Source: Selaginella tamariscina (taxonomy: Eukaryota; Streptophyta; Lycopodiopsida; Selaginellales; Selaginellaceae). Taken from it: DNA of 64,000 nt. Each line of letters starts with the position of its first letter. The stretch's first letter is position 1. This document shows, piece after piece, positions 1 through 11,959 of the stretch. The notes beneath the pieces were generated by a model. The model ran no database searches. It saw only the letters and a list, made by a program, of their open reading frames with translations, and was not told where the DNA came from. The stretch lies in NCBI GenBank assembly GCA_003024785.1, contig PUQB01000176.1, positions 310,001 through 374,000 of the forward strand. The letters run 5' to 3'. The position numbers and the translations under genes were made by a program.

Positions 1-310
1 GGCCACACTCTATTTTCATAAACGGCTGGGCCTGGCGTGTTATGTCATGTAGGTCCAACAAGCTTTAATTGGTGGATTAAACGGTTTTATTACTACGTAG
101 ATCTCTTAAAGAAAAATTTGAAGTTTACAAATTCATTCAAGTGTAAACATATATGATTATTTCCAAATCCCAGTGCATATGAAATAAGCTCCTTTAGTAG
201 ATAGACAGATAGATACAGATATAGATATATATAACGATGAATAAATTCAGGGACAACTTCACCACAGGTAAGCTGCTGGATGATGATGTAGAGTCGTGAT
301 TTATTCTTTT
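1..310. other. intergenic DNA, no gene seen
   Basis: AT-rich sequence with short GATA/TAGA-type simple repeats near 200-235. No coding similarity is recognised on either strand. Confidence 0.5.
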
Positions 311-592
311 AGGATGTCAACACCAAACACTATCCTTCCAACGTCTCTGCATCAATCATCACCGTTAGTTACAGCCGTAGAATGACGCTTGTATCTTTGT
401 AGTTCCTACATAGATAATTCTTCTTCATGGGTGTATACACGATAAATATGTAATATCTCCGATCTGTGGACATTGGATCTGAGTGCATGCGTTATACATA
501 GTCTATTATAGAATATAGGAACTGCCACTTAATGTGTTGTGTACATAAAGGAAATATTACAGAGTATGATTATTCATTCTATCAGCCCCTCT

Positions 593-2199
593 TTACAAAG
601 AGGATCTCAACACGGGACGTGCATAGAGAGGGGAAGCCATTTCACTGGACAACTTGAGGACTTCTGCGAGGTGAACAGGATGAGCCGGGTCCGCTTCCCA
701 CCTGAACTCGTGAACAAGGCGGGCAACCCACAGATGGACAGTTGCAAGGGCGAGAGCTCTCCCTGGACATACTCTACGACCAGCTCCAAAGGGTGCAAGT
801 CGCAAATCGGTTCCCTTAACATCAACATCCTCTTCCATGAATCTGTCCGGGTTGAACGTGTCAGGCTCGGACCAGACTGCTGGATCGTGAGTGATTGACC
901 ACATGTTCACCATAGCTGTCGTTCCAGCAGGAACATGGTGACCGGCCAAGGAGACATCATGAATAGCCAACCTCGCCCAAGAAAGCAGAGGACCTGGGGA
1001 TGCATCCTCAGTGTTCTCCTTCACTACAGCTTGGAGATACACCAGCTTGCTAAGTCCGACTCTGGAACCCGTCCAGATTTGCCAACCACTCTGTTGAGCT
1101 CCTCGTGTAGCTTGTCTTGCACATCTGGGTGTACAACGAGCTCGGCAGGATCCACTCAGTCAGAAGTGCAACCGTGTCTGTCCCACGAAAGATCATTTCC
1201 TGCACGGACACAGTATATATTATATATGTCAGACATACATGAAACTTACCCATAAGACTGCAATCATGTCATCGTCTTGGAGCTTGTCTTCACCGTCCAA
1301 GGAAAGAAGCACGTCCACAAAGTCTGAGTTGGCACCTACATTCTTCTCAAGACGGTGCTCATTTATGATTTTCTGGACAAAACAGGTCACTCTGGGAACC
1401 AACACGGCACACCGCTGGAGAACGTTCTGAGGATCTACGCTCTTCAACACTGGCAAGTGGTCGGCCCAGTTGAAGGCTCCCAGGAGCTCGAATCCTTCTG
1501 TCACCATCTTCTTGAGCTCTACAGCTTGTTGACTGTCGTCCTCGTACCTCCTCCCAAACACGGTCTGCATGACGTTGTTGAGCGAGGCATGCTGAAGGAA
1601 GTCTCGCACTCTGATGGCACCTCTGCTCTGTCGGATTTGGATGTGACGAATCATCTTGGTGGTTTCTTCCTGTCGAGCGGGCTCCTGAGCGGCAATCTGG
1701 CGAGGAGAGAAGATAGTTGGACGCAATCCTCCTCAAGTTCCTCCAGTAATCTCCGTAAGGTGCAAACCCAATGGCACGTCCAAACAGCAGCTGTTGAGCA
1801 GACTGCTTGAGAGGCCTGTCTGCGAATGCGGAGCTGTTGAGCAGCTCCCTTGCCACCTCCGGCTTGCTGGTGATGATCATCCTCGTGTTGCCCAAGCTGA
1901 AAGCCATGAGCTGTTTTGCATGGTGGAGTTGAGCCAAGCTTGCCAACCTCCTGTGAGCAAGGCCACCCATGTCAAACAGAATCCCAAGGATTGGCCATCC
2001 CCTTGGCCCAGGAATGGTGTGCTTCTTCTTTGTGGCTAGAGATCCCCAGGCACAGCCACCGGGAACAAGCCATGACACAACGACTGTGAAGCTGCTGCCA
2101 CTGAGAGGAGTAGCAAGGTAGCAAGCAGCAGCTCAGTGGAGCGTGAGCAGAAAGGAAGAGCCAGGATCCACCAGGAGTGGAGAGCTCCAGAGGAAGAAT
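593..2199 (-). pseudogene. CYP78A-type cytochrome P450 pseudogene (paralogue of the 11960-13585 gene)
   Basis: The reverse strand is about 95% alike in sequence to the intact paralogue at 11960-13585, from the [10 protein letters not shown] start (ATG near 2199) to the C-terminal PVLRSSL. Recognisable P450 parts are the PGPRGWP hinge, RGTDTVALL of the I helix and the heme loop [10 protein letters not shown]. Unlike its paralogue it cannot be read through. Comparison shows a 1-nt loss near 2086 just after the membrane anchor, a 2-nt loss near 1711, a 1-nt loss near 1149 after the I helix, and a compensating pair near 999-1016 that destroys the ETLR motif of the K helix. The short intron near 1198-1251 is still recognisable. 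I infer a dead duplicate. Because other genes in this window also show 1-nt slips, sequencing error in part of these cannot be excluded, but four in one gene beside a clean copy favours real decay. Confidence 0.85.
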
Positions 2200-2248
2200 C
2201 CATGGCCCGCTTCGTCCACGAGTCTGGGGACTAGAAATCAATGAGATG

Positions 2249-2256
2249 TATATATA
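2249..2256 (-). promoter_or_regulatory. TATA box of the CYP78A pseudogene
   Basis: TATATATA lies about 50 bp upstream of the start codon, at the same place as in the intact paralogue (13631-13638). Confidence 0.45.
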
Positions 2257-2545
2257 GTGTGATGACAGCATGTTTCCTGTGGTTCTCCGTCGCCCAAGAC
2301 AAGTTACCAAATTTGCATGGAGAACGAGTGTTCATTTCAAAATGAACATAAGTAAAACATGCCCACGAAAACTGTACGTAATATATACAACGTTTAATTT
2401 ACACAGATAGTGTCTGTATTGAGCCAATACTTCATGCCTTCATGCACTGAAGCACTAAGAAGCCTGTTTCTTGGAGCTCCCAAAGTTAAAGACTAGAAGC
2501 ACGTGTGTCTGCGTGAGCGAGGGAGTGTGTGTGTGTGAGAGAGCG

Positions 2546-4480
2546 AGAGAGAGCATTAAAAAATTGACTCGCGGTATAAACTACAAAAGTTTCTATCATC
2601 CTGGCGAATGCATAGTATCCATTCCATGGAACTTGGTTGTGTCGTGTGCAAACAACAAATAACAACACGTGCATATCATATGCATGTGTATCCGTTATTA
2701 CATGTGTTTGAAGTCGGGCCACAGTGTTGTTTGGCAAAACCGTTGACACTCCCTATGAGTGTAGGTTTTGCACGTGTTCGGCCTTCAACAGAAGCTGAAG
2801 CTGAAAAACAAACTCTTTATACAAACTCAAGGCACATATATGTGTGTGTGAGCGTGCGTGCGTGTGTATAATATTGTATTGACAAACTATGTCTGTGTAA
2901 CCTGTCAGTGTTTTCGACCTTGTTGTAGAGAAGAAGGCCATCGATGTGGATAATGTGACCATGGGCTGGGCTGATGAGACCTTTACCAATGAATGTGAGA
3001 TAGTGAAGTACTCCCGCACATCAACTATGCGGGAACTGATATATATCTTCTAAGTCAGCGTTCTCGAGGAGTATGGCAACATGTGCCTACATGGCTTTTG
3101 AGAAGATGAGGAATCTTCAAATGCATAAGGCTTTCACATGGAACATCAAGAACTTCTCTTGTCTATCTGAGTCAGGCTGCAGTCTCCGACTGGTATTTTG
3201 TTATTGTTTGTAATAACCTTGTTTTTCAAAGCCGTCACAGATACAACTCTTCGACATAACTGGAATGTTGAATTGAGTAATCAAACTTCATTTTGAAAAG
3301 CTATATAATGTAATCAAACTTGAACGTATATATAAGCAAGTGTAATCTCAGGTGGAACTAGATAAATTTAATTTCTTAGTTAATTACTAAATAATGTATA
3401 CCTTTTATTATTTGCTTACATTTTTTTAAAAAATATTTAAAATTTAAAATTATTTTTTATTATTTATTTTTCTTACTAAATAGACAAGACTTGGAAGTCC
3501 ACTTGGCTCTCAAATTCTTGGTCACCGCAAACAGAAAACAAGTATATTTAGATGTACGTGGACCCCTATACCTACTTACTACGTGTGTGGATGTAAGAGT
3601 GTGTTTATAAATACATGTAATAAGTTTATATACTTATTATTTGTTTGCCTTATACCCACACACACACACATATATATACACACATACGTATGCATATTTC
3701 TTTGTGTGTGTGTGTGTAAATTGAAGTTTGGTTGCATTATATATCTCCAGGGCAGATTCTGTCCATCTGTTAGTGTTAATTTTGCAAGGCCCAGTATTTA
3801 AGTATCTCGTGTTTGTATAGGAATGAATAACGTCTTAATATGTGTATGTATTTGCAAATGTATACATCAAATTTATAATAATTACAATGACATTTGAATG
3901 TACGAGTAAAATTACTTGTTTTACACACACACTATATATATATTGTTTGATCTGCTGGCTCATTCGAATTATTTGTATTAAAACTATTCTAGTTTTTAAA
4001 TATATCTTCAACATAATTTCAGAATTGTATTTATTCTAATACAAAATGTGCGTGTGTGTGTCTTTGTATATGTATATGCTTGCTGGAAAAAACTGTATTG
4101 CCAAATATTGGAATGAACATTCTTTTATTTTCTACAGTATATTACAATTAAAACTGATCTCTATACATACATACTCTATACAATATTTATATGTATCTGC
4201 TTTTATACACGATCATATATAGTTAGCTATATACAATTATATATACCCTTAATACTTCCGATTTAATAATTATCGTATATAACTATGTATTAATCTTGAT
4301 TTTTGATTATAATATATATTTATTCAACATAATTATATCTATATGTACTAAACAGCGAAACTAGCCGTAGTTACGGAAAAATTTAATTATTAATTTACTT
4401 TATTATTAATCTAGTTTAATTATTAATCTGTAGCGGTACTAAGAATACATATATTGAATATATTTTGAGTAATATATAGC
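2546..4480. other. AT-rich intergenic DNA with microsatellites
   Basis: Gene-free apart from a small coding-like remnant at 2920-3190. It contains CA/TG runs near 2850, 3655-3720 and 4050, and poly-A/T stretches near 3420-3480. The stretch 4037-4160 is an inverted, diverged copy of about 11290-11410 on the other side of element A (shared core TGCTGGAAAAA-CTGTATT). Confidence 0.5.
2920..3190 (+). pseudogene. unrecognised coding remnant
   Basis: Two short stretches read like protein with balanced composition. One, at about 2912-3052, contains VDNVTMGWADETFTNECE and ends in a stop. The other, at about 3056-3200, is in another frame and contains AFEKMRNLQMHKAFTWNIK. The phrase AFEKMRNLQ is weakly reminiscent of the LRR part of plant NLR proteins, but this is too little to name a family. 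It may be a fragment of a decayed gene or of a transposon cargo. Confidence 0.2.
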
Positions 4481-4636
4481 TGTAAGATCCACGTGTACGG
4501 CTGCATGTGCACATATTATTATTAGCGTAGTGGATTTTGATAGCCGTCGGATTGGATTCAATCTGGACCACTCGCTCTTATATAAGTTAGGGTTTCTGAA
4601 CTAATGGAGATACACATTTCTATATTCGAGCTCTCA
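4481..4636 (+). repeat. 5' LTR of element A
   Basis: Begins TGTAAGATCC and ends CTCTCA. It contains a TATATAA-like box near 4581 and matches 10896-11052 almost base for base. Confidence 0.85.
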
Positions 4637-4756
4637 CATTGGTGGAGGTGAGGGCACCTTAATTGTCCCTACGGAGTGCTCGATTTGTGTCTTTTTATCA
4701 ATTTTCTTTGTCTTCTTAGGTCTAGCTTTTCCATTGTCTAGATCTATTCTTTTCTT

Positions 4757-5720
4757 GTGGATTTTGTCTCTTTTTCGTCCATGAATCCACAACAGGCAAA
4801 TCCCTTGTCTGTGGAGCAGTTACTCATGCAATTGTTGGATGCCATGCGTGTGCAACTGAACAATCATTCTCAGTTGATGGCAGCATTCACAGTCCAGGGT
4901 ACTCCTCCTACTCATGTTGCAAACCCCCGTGTCCGGCCGGATTTCTTTCGCGGAAATCCTGGAGATGATGTGTACCATTGGTTTGACCACTTCATTGTGG
5001 TTGCCACATATCATTCGTGGGACGGTGCTCAGTGTTTGCGCGAGTTTCCTACTTGTCTTCAAGGGACGGTTGCAGTGGTACAATGGTCTGGACGTTGCAA
5101 CTCGTGGAGATTGGAATATTCTTCCAGAGATCTTCAAACGTGCATTTGGGCATGCGGACGACTGTGATGATGCTTTTCAGCAGTTGCATCGTATTCGTCA
5201 GGAGCCATCTGAGTCGGTGATGCAGTTTGGTGTTCGCTTTCGAAGCCTTTTGCTGCGTGCAGAACCTAACATGTCGGAACGCATCAAGTTAGGTATGTTG
5301 TGGCCAGCACTTCGTCAAGACCTTGTGGGGCTTGTGCATGCACTAGCTCCAGTGACTCTTGATGATGCTTTGAGGCTGGCACAACGATATGAGTCGTCAC
5401 CTCTCCCACTTGCGCCTTCACGTGCTCTCGTTCCACTTCATGTTGGGGATGGACCTGCTCCGATGGAGGTTGAGGCTGTTGCCGCTCGTGTACCAGCACA
5501 AGGTGGGCCCGTGGACGTGCAGTTCGTTGTTGGGCGTGTGATGAGGTTGGACACACGTATCGGCGCTGTCAACGGTTTCCCGATTGGCGTCCCCCATTTC
5601 CAGGATGGAGGCCATGGCGTCAACAACGTCCGATTGGTGCTGCTGCAATGGAAGGTTGTGATGCAGTGGATCTTCCGGGAAACGACGAATCGCACGAGTA
5701 GAGGAGGGTCCTCGTGCGAA
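4757..5720 (+). mobile_element. gag region of element A (fossil)
   Basis: Encodes a Ty3-type capsid region; PDFFRGNPGDD followed by a helical section is typical of plant metavirus Gag. Described only as a fossil part of element A. Confidence 0.7.
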
Positions 5721-5829
5721 TAAATTAGTGACCCCTCCGTCTTTCTTTCGGGAGTATCATCAAGGGGTTCACTCGGCACCAAATCATCCGGTTTTCACTT
5801 TTCAAGCTCGTTTTAATCACAGCCACGTC

Positions 5830-6090
5830 CTGTTTTCCTTTCAGTGTTGGTGGATACAGGTTCAAGTTTGTCCTCTGTTTCTCAATCTGTTGCTACACGT
5901 TGTAGCCTTCATTTGCGTCGTGCGGAGAACCAGTCTTCATTCTGTACGGCAACGGACATACTCATGCTTGTTCGCGAGATGAAGTGGACATTGTTGTTCG
6001 TGTGGATGATCGTGAGCTCGAGCTTCAATCTTTGCGGGTGGTGCCGAGTCAAGCTTTTCACCTTATTCTTGGTATGGATTGGTTAACTCG
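5830..6090 (+). mobile_element. aspartic protease region of element A (fossil)
   Basis: The LVDTGSS motif near 5845 is the active site signature of retroelement aspartic proteases. It lies in the expected place between gag and RT. Confidence 0.7.
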
Positions 6091-6279
6091 CAATCATGCC
6101 AAGTGTGACTTTGAAAGTCTCCCCCTTGTTTGACTCTCCCTCGTCTTTCTTCCATTCCTCTTACTTCTATTCCACTTCGTCCATCTGCTTCCACCTCTGC
6201 TTCCATCACTTTTGTCTCACCCCTTTTCCAACCATTTTCCTTCATGCTCTTCCTTTCCTTTCTGGATCCATCAGATGAT

Positions 6280-9200
6280 CGTCGTGCTGTAGTTGTTGAT
6301 CAACTCAAGAAGGAGTATGCTGATCTTTTCAACTTCGACTTGTCATCTGGGCCAAGATTGCGACACGCCACCCTATTCCAACTGGAGATGCTAGGCCAAT
6401 CAAGGTACCTGTTCGGCGTCGGTCACCAAAGGAGCTCAAGATCTTACGAGCGAATGTCAAAGAGATGTTGGAGAAGGGTGTTATCCGAAATCTCGAAGTC
6501 CTTGGGCGTGCGAACCTCACCTTGTGACGAAGCCTGATGGGAGCGTTCGATTCTGCATTGACTATCGCCCATTAAATGAGGTAACCGTCTCAGATGTGTA
6601 CCCACTTCCTCATACTGCAGACCTTTTGGATCGACTGGGGCGGAGCCGTTGGTTCACCAAGTTAGATCTCGCATCTGGATATTGGCAAGTTCCGATGGCT
6701 GACATGGACATTCCCAAGACTGCTTTTCGGACACCATTTGGCCTGTACGAGTTCTTGGTGATGCCTTTCGGTTTGAGCAATGCTCCAGCAACTTTCCAAC
6801 GTATGATGGACGAGGTTCTTTGCGACATGCCGGAGGTGACTGCCGATTTCATCGATGATGTTTTGATCCATTCGGATGGAACATGGGAAGAGCATGTCGG
6901 TGATGTACGTAAGGTTTTGGATCGGCTGCGGGAAGTTGGTTTGAAGTTGAAGCCATCTAAGTGTGTGTTTGGATCAAAGGACACCTGTCAGAGTTTTAAC
7001 CCAAAGGGCCAACACGTGGCAACACGTGGCTGCCATGTGGCCATTTGGCGTCATCACCCTGTGTGAGCAATGCTAAGTTTCCCAGAACAACCCCAACGAC
7101 CCCTAGGGTTAGACTCTAATGCCCAAGTGGACAGAGACTTAGGGTTTAGCCTAAGTCTCCCTAGAATGTCTGCCCCCAGAACCCTTGAGGGATAACCCTA
7201 GTTGACTTAGGGTCTTGCCCTAGAAGACCTAGACATGCTCATGCCCTAACCCCCATCATGGAGACATGTGTTCCACACATACCCTCGTGACAGAGCTAAG
7301 GCATCGTCACTTACCCCTTGAGGAATCACCCTCATCCGGAGTACAACACCTTTAGGGTGACGAGGGGTACCCTGAACCATGACTAACCCCTAAGGGTTTG
7401 AGTGGCCAAGTCATACCCTAGACCTAGGGTTAGTACTTAGTGAGGACACGAGTGTGCGCCATAGGCGGACATGAGTGTTCTGCTAAGCAAACTCCCTAAG
7501 GCTAGGTTTGGAATAACCCTAAGCACATGACCTTGCGAGTGCCTCACGAAAGGGCTCTTGCTAACATGTTTAGGTTGTTCAACCCTTGAATTTCAAGGAG
7601 AACACTCCCCTAGCCAAGTGTGCCAAAGCACACCTAGTTATGAGACCTAACCTCCCTTGAGCAGATGCCCAAGGCTTAGCACCCTAGTGCAAGCACAAGC
7701 ATGTCTATTTGCTAAAGTATCCAACCCCTTGGCGACAAGCCCATGACATAACCCCAAAGGGCGTGCCTCAGGCGTTGTACCATGTGACGTTTAGCCCAGT
7801 GTCACATCTCCATGTGACACTGCCTTCCTCAATGTGGGCTATCATGCTATAGCCCTTAGATTCAAGAGTTGCACCAAGTGCCACAAACGTGGCTCCTAAA
7901 TGCCGACTCTAGAACCCCTCAATGAACCCTCAGGAACCAAGTAACATGAACCTGTCAAACAAGATCCCACGCTCACAGTTGGACAAGGACACGGATGTGC
8001 CTAGCTTGGCCGTGAGTGTTACACCTAGCTTGACGTGGAGGAGGAGGCTGGAGACGAGCCTTAACCTTTGCTTCTTGGAACGTGCATTCTGACAAGACCT
8101 CCCAGGCATGGATTCGCCAACGTTAAGGGTAAGCTACCCCGAAGGTGGGACGTACCCTGGCATCTGGAAGTTAGGGCGGCACAATAGAGGGTTGTGCCTT
8201 AACGACACAAACTAGAGCTTGCACCGGGAGAAGAGTAACAAGCTCAGTCATGAACCCAGGAACCCTCACTCCTATATACTACCTTATTTATGTGACAGAG
8301 CCCCCCCCCCCTGTTTTCCTGTTTACATAAGTGGGCTAGCACTGAAATTCATTCCCAGAGGGAACATACTTGGTGAGTTATCCATCAACCCCTAAACCCT
8401 AACCTGTCAAACCTAGGGGTATTTCTAAGCATATCCGACATGCCGAACTCACCAAACTAGCCATTAATCCAATTGGGACACAGAAAACCAAGGTAAGAGT
8501 TTTCTAGAAGGTAAGTTCTAGCTTCGCCTAGAGTTTCCTGCAAATACCTAATGACACCCGGCCGGACCATCACCAGATACCCAAGTGCACTAAGCGGGCC
8601 TGTTTCCTACTACATCTAGAGCTTATCAACATAGTACAATAGGTAACAACAGTCAACGTCCAAAGTAAAGAGGAGTCATAGTAAAAACTATGACAACACC
8701 ACTTATCTGGGTTATCGCATTTCACGTGAAGGTTTGCAAGTCAATCCTGACAAACTAGTTGCAGTTTTTGAAGTTCCCTACGCCAAAGTGTGTGAATGAT
8801 GTGCAACGCTTTCTTGGCAAGGTACAATATCTGGGTCGTTTTGTGGATCATCTTTCAGATCGTACTGCACCGTTGCGCGCATTGTTGAAATCGTCAATGA
8901 CTTCTTTTGTTTGGTCTAAGGATTGCAAGCAGGCATTTGCAGATCTCAAAGAGTTGTTGACGACTCCTCCAGTTTTGGCGTACCCGGATTACACCCGTCC
9001 TTTCATCTTGCGTGTAGATGCTTCTGACATCGGCCTCGGGGGCGTATTGATGCAGGAGAGTACGAGTGTTCCTGGCCAACGACATCCCATTGCGTACATC
9101 AGCCGTACATTGTAGCCAGCAGAGGTGAATTACTCCACGACAGAAAAGAGTGTCTAGCAGCAGTTTGGGGTTTTGAGAAGCTCCATGCCTACTTGCATGG

Positions 9201-9350
9201 TTCGCGACGTTGTTGGAAGGCGATCATGCAGCGGTCACTTCGTTGTTAAAGCAGAAGAATTTGATTGGTCGTACTGCTCGGTGGGCCTTGAAACTTCAAA
9301 TTTACGACTTTGAAGTTGTTCATCGTCCAGGGAGTTCCATGGCTGATGCT
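6280..9350 (+). mobile_element. reverse transcriptase and RNase H region of element A (fossil)
   Basis: RT similarity runs from about 6290 to 6985 and resumes at 8701 after the inserted unit. RNase H similarity (RVDASDIGLGG, AYISRTL, ADALSRAP) runs to about 9370. The flanking RT sequence is continuous in sense on either side of the insertion once its ACACC duplication is counted once. Confidence 0.85.
6986..8695 (+). mobile_element. solo-LTR-like unit, copy 1 (1710 bp) with ACACC target duplication
   Basis: Starts TGTCAGAG and ends CTATGACA, giving 5-bp inverted ends with TG...CA. It is flanked on both sides by ACACC (6981-6985 and 8696-8700). It codes for nothing, is rich in CCCTA/TAGGG words, and contains a TATATACT box near 8274 followed by a C-run near 8300. 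These are the marks of a solo LTR from a large LTR element. Sister copies lie at 24813-26509 (same orientation) and at 26787-28286, 28529-28640 and 47614-48884 (opposite). Confidence 0.75.
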
Positions 9351-9499
9351 GATGCTCTTTCTCGGGCTCCTCTTCCACCTTCTCTCTCTTCTGTTACCCC
9401 AGAGGAACCAGTTGTTCCAGCTTCAGTGGACTTTTTGGATGAAGATTCCATACCATCAGCAGTTGCTGTGCTTGACGTTCAGTGTCCGCAGAATGCAGA

Positions 9500-10863
9500 G
9501 TTAGATTTGCCGTCGTTGGATGAGGTTCGGGAAGCTCAAAAGGTTGAGCCGTGGATTCGAAGGCTTCGTGATGGGTTTGAAAATCCTGCATCACTTGCTG
9601 ATGACTTGCCTTTCAGGCATTTACATTCACAGTATCGCCTTCAGGATGACCTTCTTTATTTTGTGGGGACTGATCCAGATGATCCTTTGCGGTTGGTGGT
9701 GCCTTCAATATTCATTCCACGATTCCTCCATGCTTACCATGACTCTCCTATTCTTGGTGGGCACATGGGACATCGTCGGGTGATGGAGAAGCTGCGCAGA
9801 TCTTTCTACTGGCCGGAGTTGCGAGGAGATGTGATTCGGTATGTGCGTAGCTGTGTGTGGTGCCAAACTCGCAATACTCCCCCATGTGCTTCGGAAGGAC
9901 GGTTGGAGTCAATTGCAGTTTCTCGTCCATTTGAGTTGGTGGCATTTGATTTAATGGGACCTTTTCCGCGGTCAAACTGCTGGTAACGAGTACGTTATTA
10001 TTGCTTCTGATTACCTAACTCGTTGGGTAGAAGTTGGTGCTCTTGCTAGTGCGACTGCTTCTGCTGTTGGTCAGTTTCTCCTTAATCGGGTCGTGTTTCA
10101 GCATTCTTGTCCGGAGCGAATTCTCTCGGATAATGGTCCTGCATTTATGGCTGAGGCATTTCATGTTTTGACGTCTCGACTAGGGATACGCCACACTTTC
10201 ACAAGTGCTTATCATCCTCAGACGGATGGTTTAGTGGAACGGCTCGTCAGAACCTTCAAGGGGATGATCGCGAAGTATGTGAACTTTCAACATTCGGATT
10301 GGGATGGTTATCTGCCGTCTCTCCGATATGCTTATGTCACTGGAGTTCAAAGTTCCATTGGTACTTCCCCATATAAGCTCTTGTATGGTCATGACCCGGT
10401 GTTGCCAACGGAGTTGGGTTTGCCTTCTCGGTTACCACGAGCTGCTGATGCTAGGTCGTGGGATCGGTATCTGACGAGCATTCTTCCATTGGTGCGTGCG
10501 GAGTCAGCAGAACACTTGGGCCGCGTACAAGTAGGACAACAACAACGCTACAACTCGCATCATCGTCCTCCTACGGAGTACAAGGTTGATGAACTGGTGT
10601 TGGTTCGTTTTCCCAAGCTTACGGTACGTGGTTTAGCTAAGAGTCTCCTTCCTCAGTGGAAAGGACCGTATCGAGTGCTACGGCAAGTAGGGCCACAGGT
10701 TTATGAGGTTCGGCACGACATTCAGCCCGATCCTCCAGAGATTGTACATGTGCAACGGTTGAAGCATTTTGTGCAACGGGAACAAGTTGTGCCGCCTACA
10801 GATCCACCAGTACCTCCTCCTGATGTTCCTCCAGATCCGGGCCCGTCTACAAGAGAACCCTAA
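9500..10863 (+). mobile_element. integrase region of element A (fossil)
   Basis: Contains an HHCC zinc-binding part near 9740-9880, the catalytic core with DNGPAF near 10128 and SAYHPQTDG near 10205, and a C-terminal WKGPYRV motif with a proline-rich tail. No chromodomain follows. Confidence 0.85.
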
Positions 10864-10895
10864 CCAACTTACACCCTTCCGAGAGGAGGGGATGA

Positions 10896-11052
10896 TGTAA
10901 GATCCACGTGTACGGCTGCATGTGCACATACTATTATTAGCGTATGGATTTTGATACCGTCGGATTGGATTCAATCTGGACCACTCGCTCTTGTATATAA
11001 GTTAGGGTTTCTGAACTAATGGAGATACACATTTCTATATTCCGAGCTCTCA
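10896..11052 (+). repeat. 3' LTR of element A
   Basis: Matches the 5' LTR at 4481-4636 apart from a few substitutions and 1-2 nt indels. The polypurine tract lies immediately upstream at about 10880-10895. Confidence 0.85.
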
Positions 11053-11469
11053 CGTATCTAAAAAACATTATTTATATTTATTTTTAATTTAGCCAAAAAA
11101 TGGTCTTACAAGGTAGCAACGTGTCATGACCAAATCACGTGAGAAAAATGGTTTGATTAAGAACTGGTACCATTCTGCACGTACCCTCCTTTCATCTTAT
11201 ATGACAAACACACACATAACAAAGATATATATATATGGCATAAGTGTTGTAAAGTTTTGATTATAGACCTGCTAACATTAACTACAGAAAAATGCAAGTT
11301 TTAATAGTAATATAATGTATAAATAAAAGAACATTATAAATTTTTATACCCCATTCCATGAATGTTAATGTTTAGGAATACAGTTTTTCCAGCAAACAAA
11401 ACACACACACGAGCACACACACATTTGTATACTCCCGTTTAACATGAAGAATCAGATGCCGGACTTGTA
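11053..11469. other. AT-rich intergenic DNA
   Basis: No gene is seen. It includes an inverted diverged copy of 4037-4160 (11290-11410) and a CA-rich tract near 11400-11425. Confidence 0.5.
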
Positions 11470-11533
11470 AGTTCCAATCAACACCGAACTGGCTGACAAT
11501 ATCCTTCCGAAGTCTCTGCATCAATCATCAACG

Positions 11534-11767
11534 ACCCGGGCTGGTGCACCACGATCCTGGACTGGATGGATCGTGGATCAAGGTGTTCCCCGCCGATTAC
11601 CCCAAGAAGGGGTCAAGCCAACAAGCTTGCCAAGTTTGCTGGGCCGGGGGAAGGAAGTATAAGGGGGGCTGCTGCTAAGAGGTGATGGAAGGAATGATGA
11701 AAGATGAATGAAAACCCATATCATGGGGGGTCCCGCTCGCTTCGTGCTCCGTCCCCGCCGCGCGGGT
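11534..11767. mobile_element. 234-bp GC-rich insertion, MITE/SINE-like
   Basis: Present in this copy of the CYP78A flank and absent from copy 1, where the flanking words TCAATCATCA and CTTGTATCTTTG lie only about 25 bp apart. Its ends read ACCCG and CGGGT, a 5-bp inverted terminus, and its GC content is far above the surroundings. No coding capacity. The family is unknown; whether it is a DNA-type MITE or a SINE cannot be settled from one copy. Confidence 0.5.
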
Positions 11768-11959
11768 ACTCCTTGTATCTTTGTAGATTTTGTACATAGA
11801 TAATTCTTCTTGATATGGCAACTATACGTGTATACACAGTCAAAATGTAATCTCCGATCTATAGACATGAGTGCGTACGTTATACATAGAAGGAACTGCC
11901 ACAGAATGTGTTGTGTACATAAAAGGAACAGTATGATTATTCATTCTATAAGCCCCTCT

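Larger units (their letters stand above)
311..2545 (-). repeat. segmental duplication unit, copy 1 (CYP78A region)
   Basis: This block is closely similar to 11470-13945 in the same orientation. Similarity covers the 3' flank (the shared TCTCTGCATCAATCATCA near 342-359), the whole CYP78A gene, its TATA region and about 300 bp of upstream flank ending in a GTGT/GAGA-rich stretch. The two copies differ by many point changes and small indels, so the duplication is not very recent. Element A and its flanks now separate the copies. Boundaries are approximate. Confidence 0.85.
4481..11052 (+). mobile_element. Ty3/gypsy LTR retrotransposon A (fossil), interrupted by a solo-LTR-like insertion
   Basis: Two short LTRs of about 156 bp (4481-4636 and 10896-11052) bound gag, protease, reverse transcriptase, RNase H and integrase in Ty3 order. 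A purine-rich tract (GAGAGGAGGGGATGA) sits directly before the 3' LTR. RT motifs (LDLASGYWQ, MPFGLSNAPATFQ, FIDDVLIHS), the integrase zinc finger and the HPQTDG stretch identify the family. No chromodomain is visible after the integrase, unlike elements C and D. The element is broken in several places and is interrupted at 6986-8695 by another repeat. The two LTRs differ by a few small changes, suggesting moderate age. I see no clear target-site duplication. Confidence 0.9.

Noticed and set aside
599-898. Plus-strand open frames across both CYP78A copies (e.g. 599-898 and 11810-12265)
   Set aside because: They are antisense shadows of the P450 exons and are repeated in both copies only because the gene is duplicated.
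8388-8405. CCCTAAACCCTAA words like the plant telomere repeat, also near 26191
   Set aside because: Only about two units, at the same place in two copies of the 1.7-kb repeat family; part of that repeat and not telomeric DNA.
11578-11868. Minus-strand frame in the 234-bp insert as a gene
   Set aside because: Low-complexity serine/proline content created by the GC-rich insert; no start context or homology.
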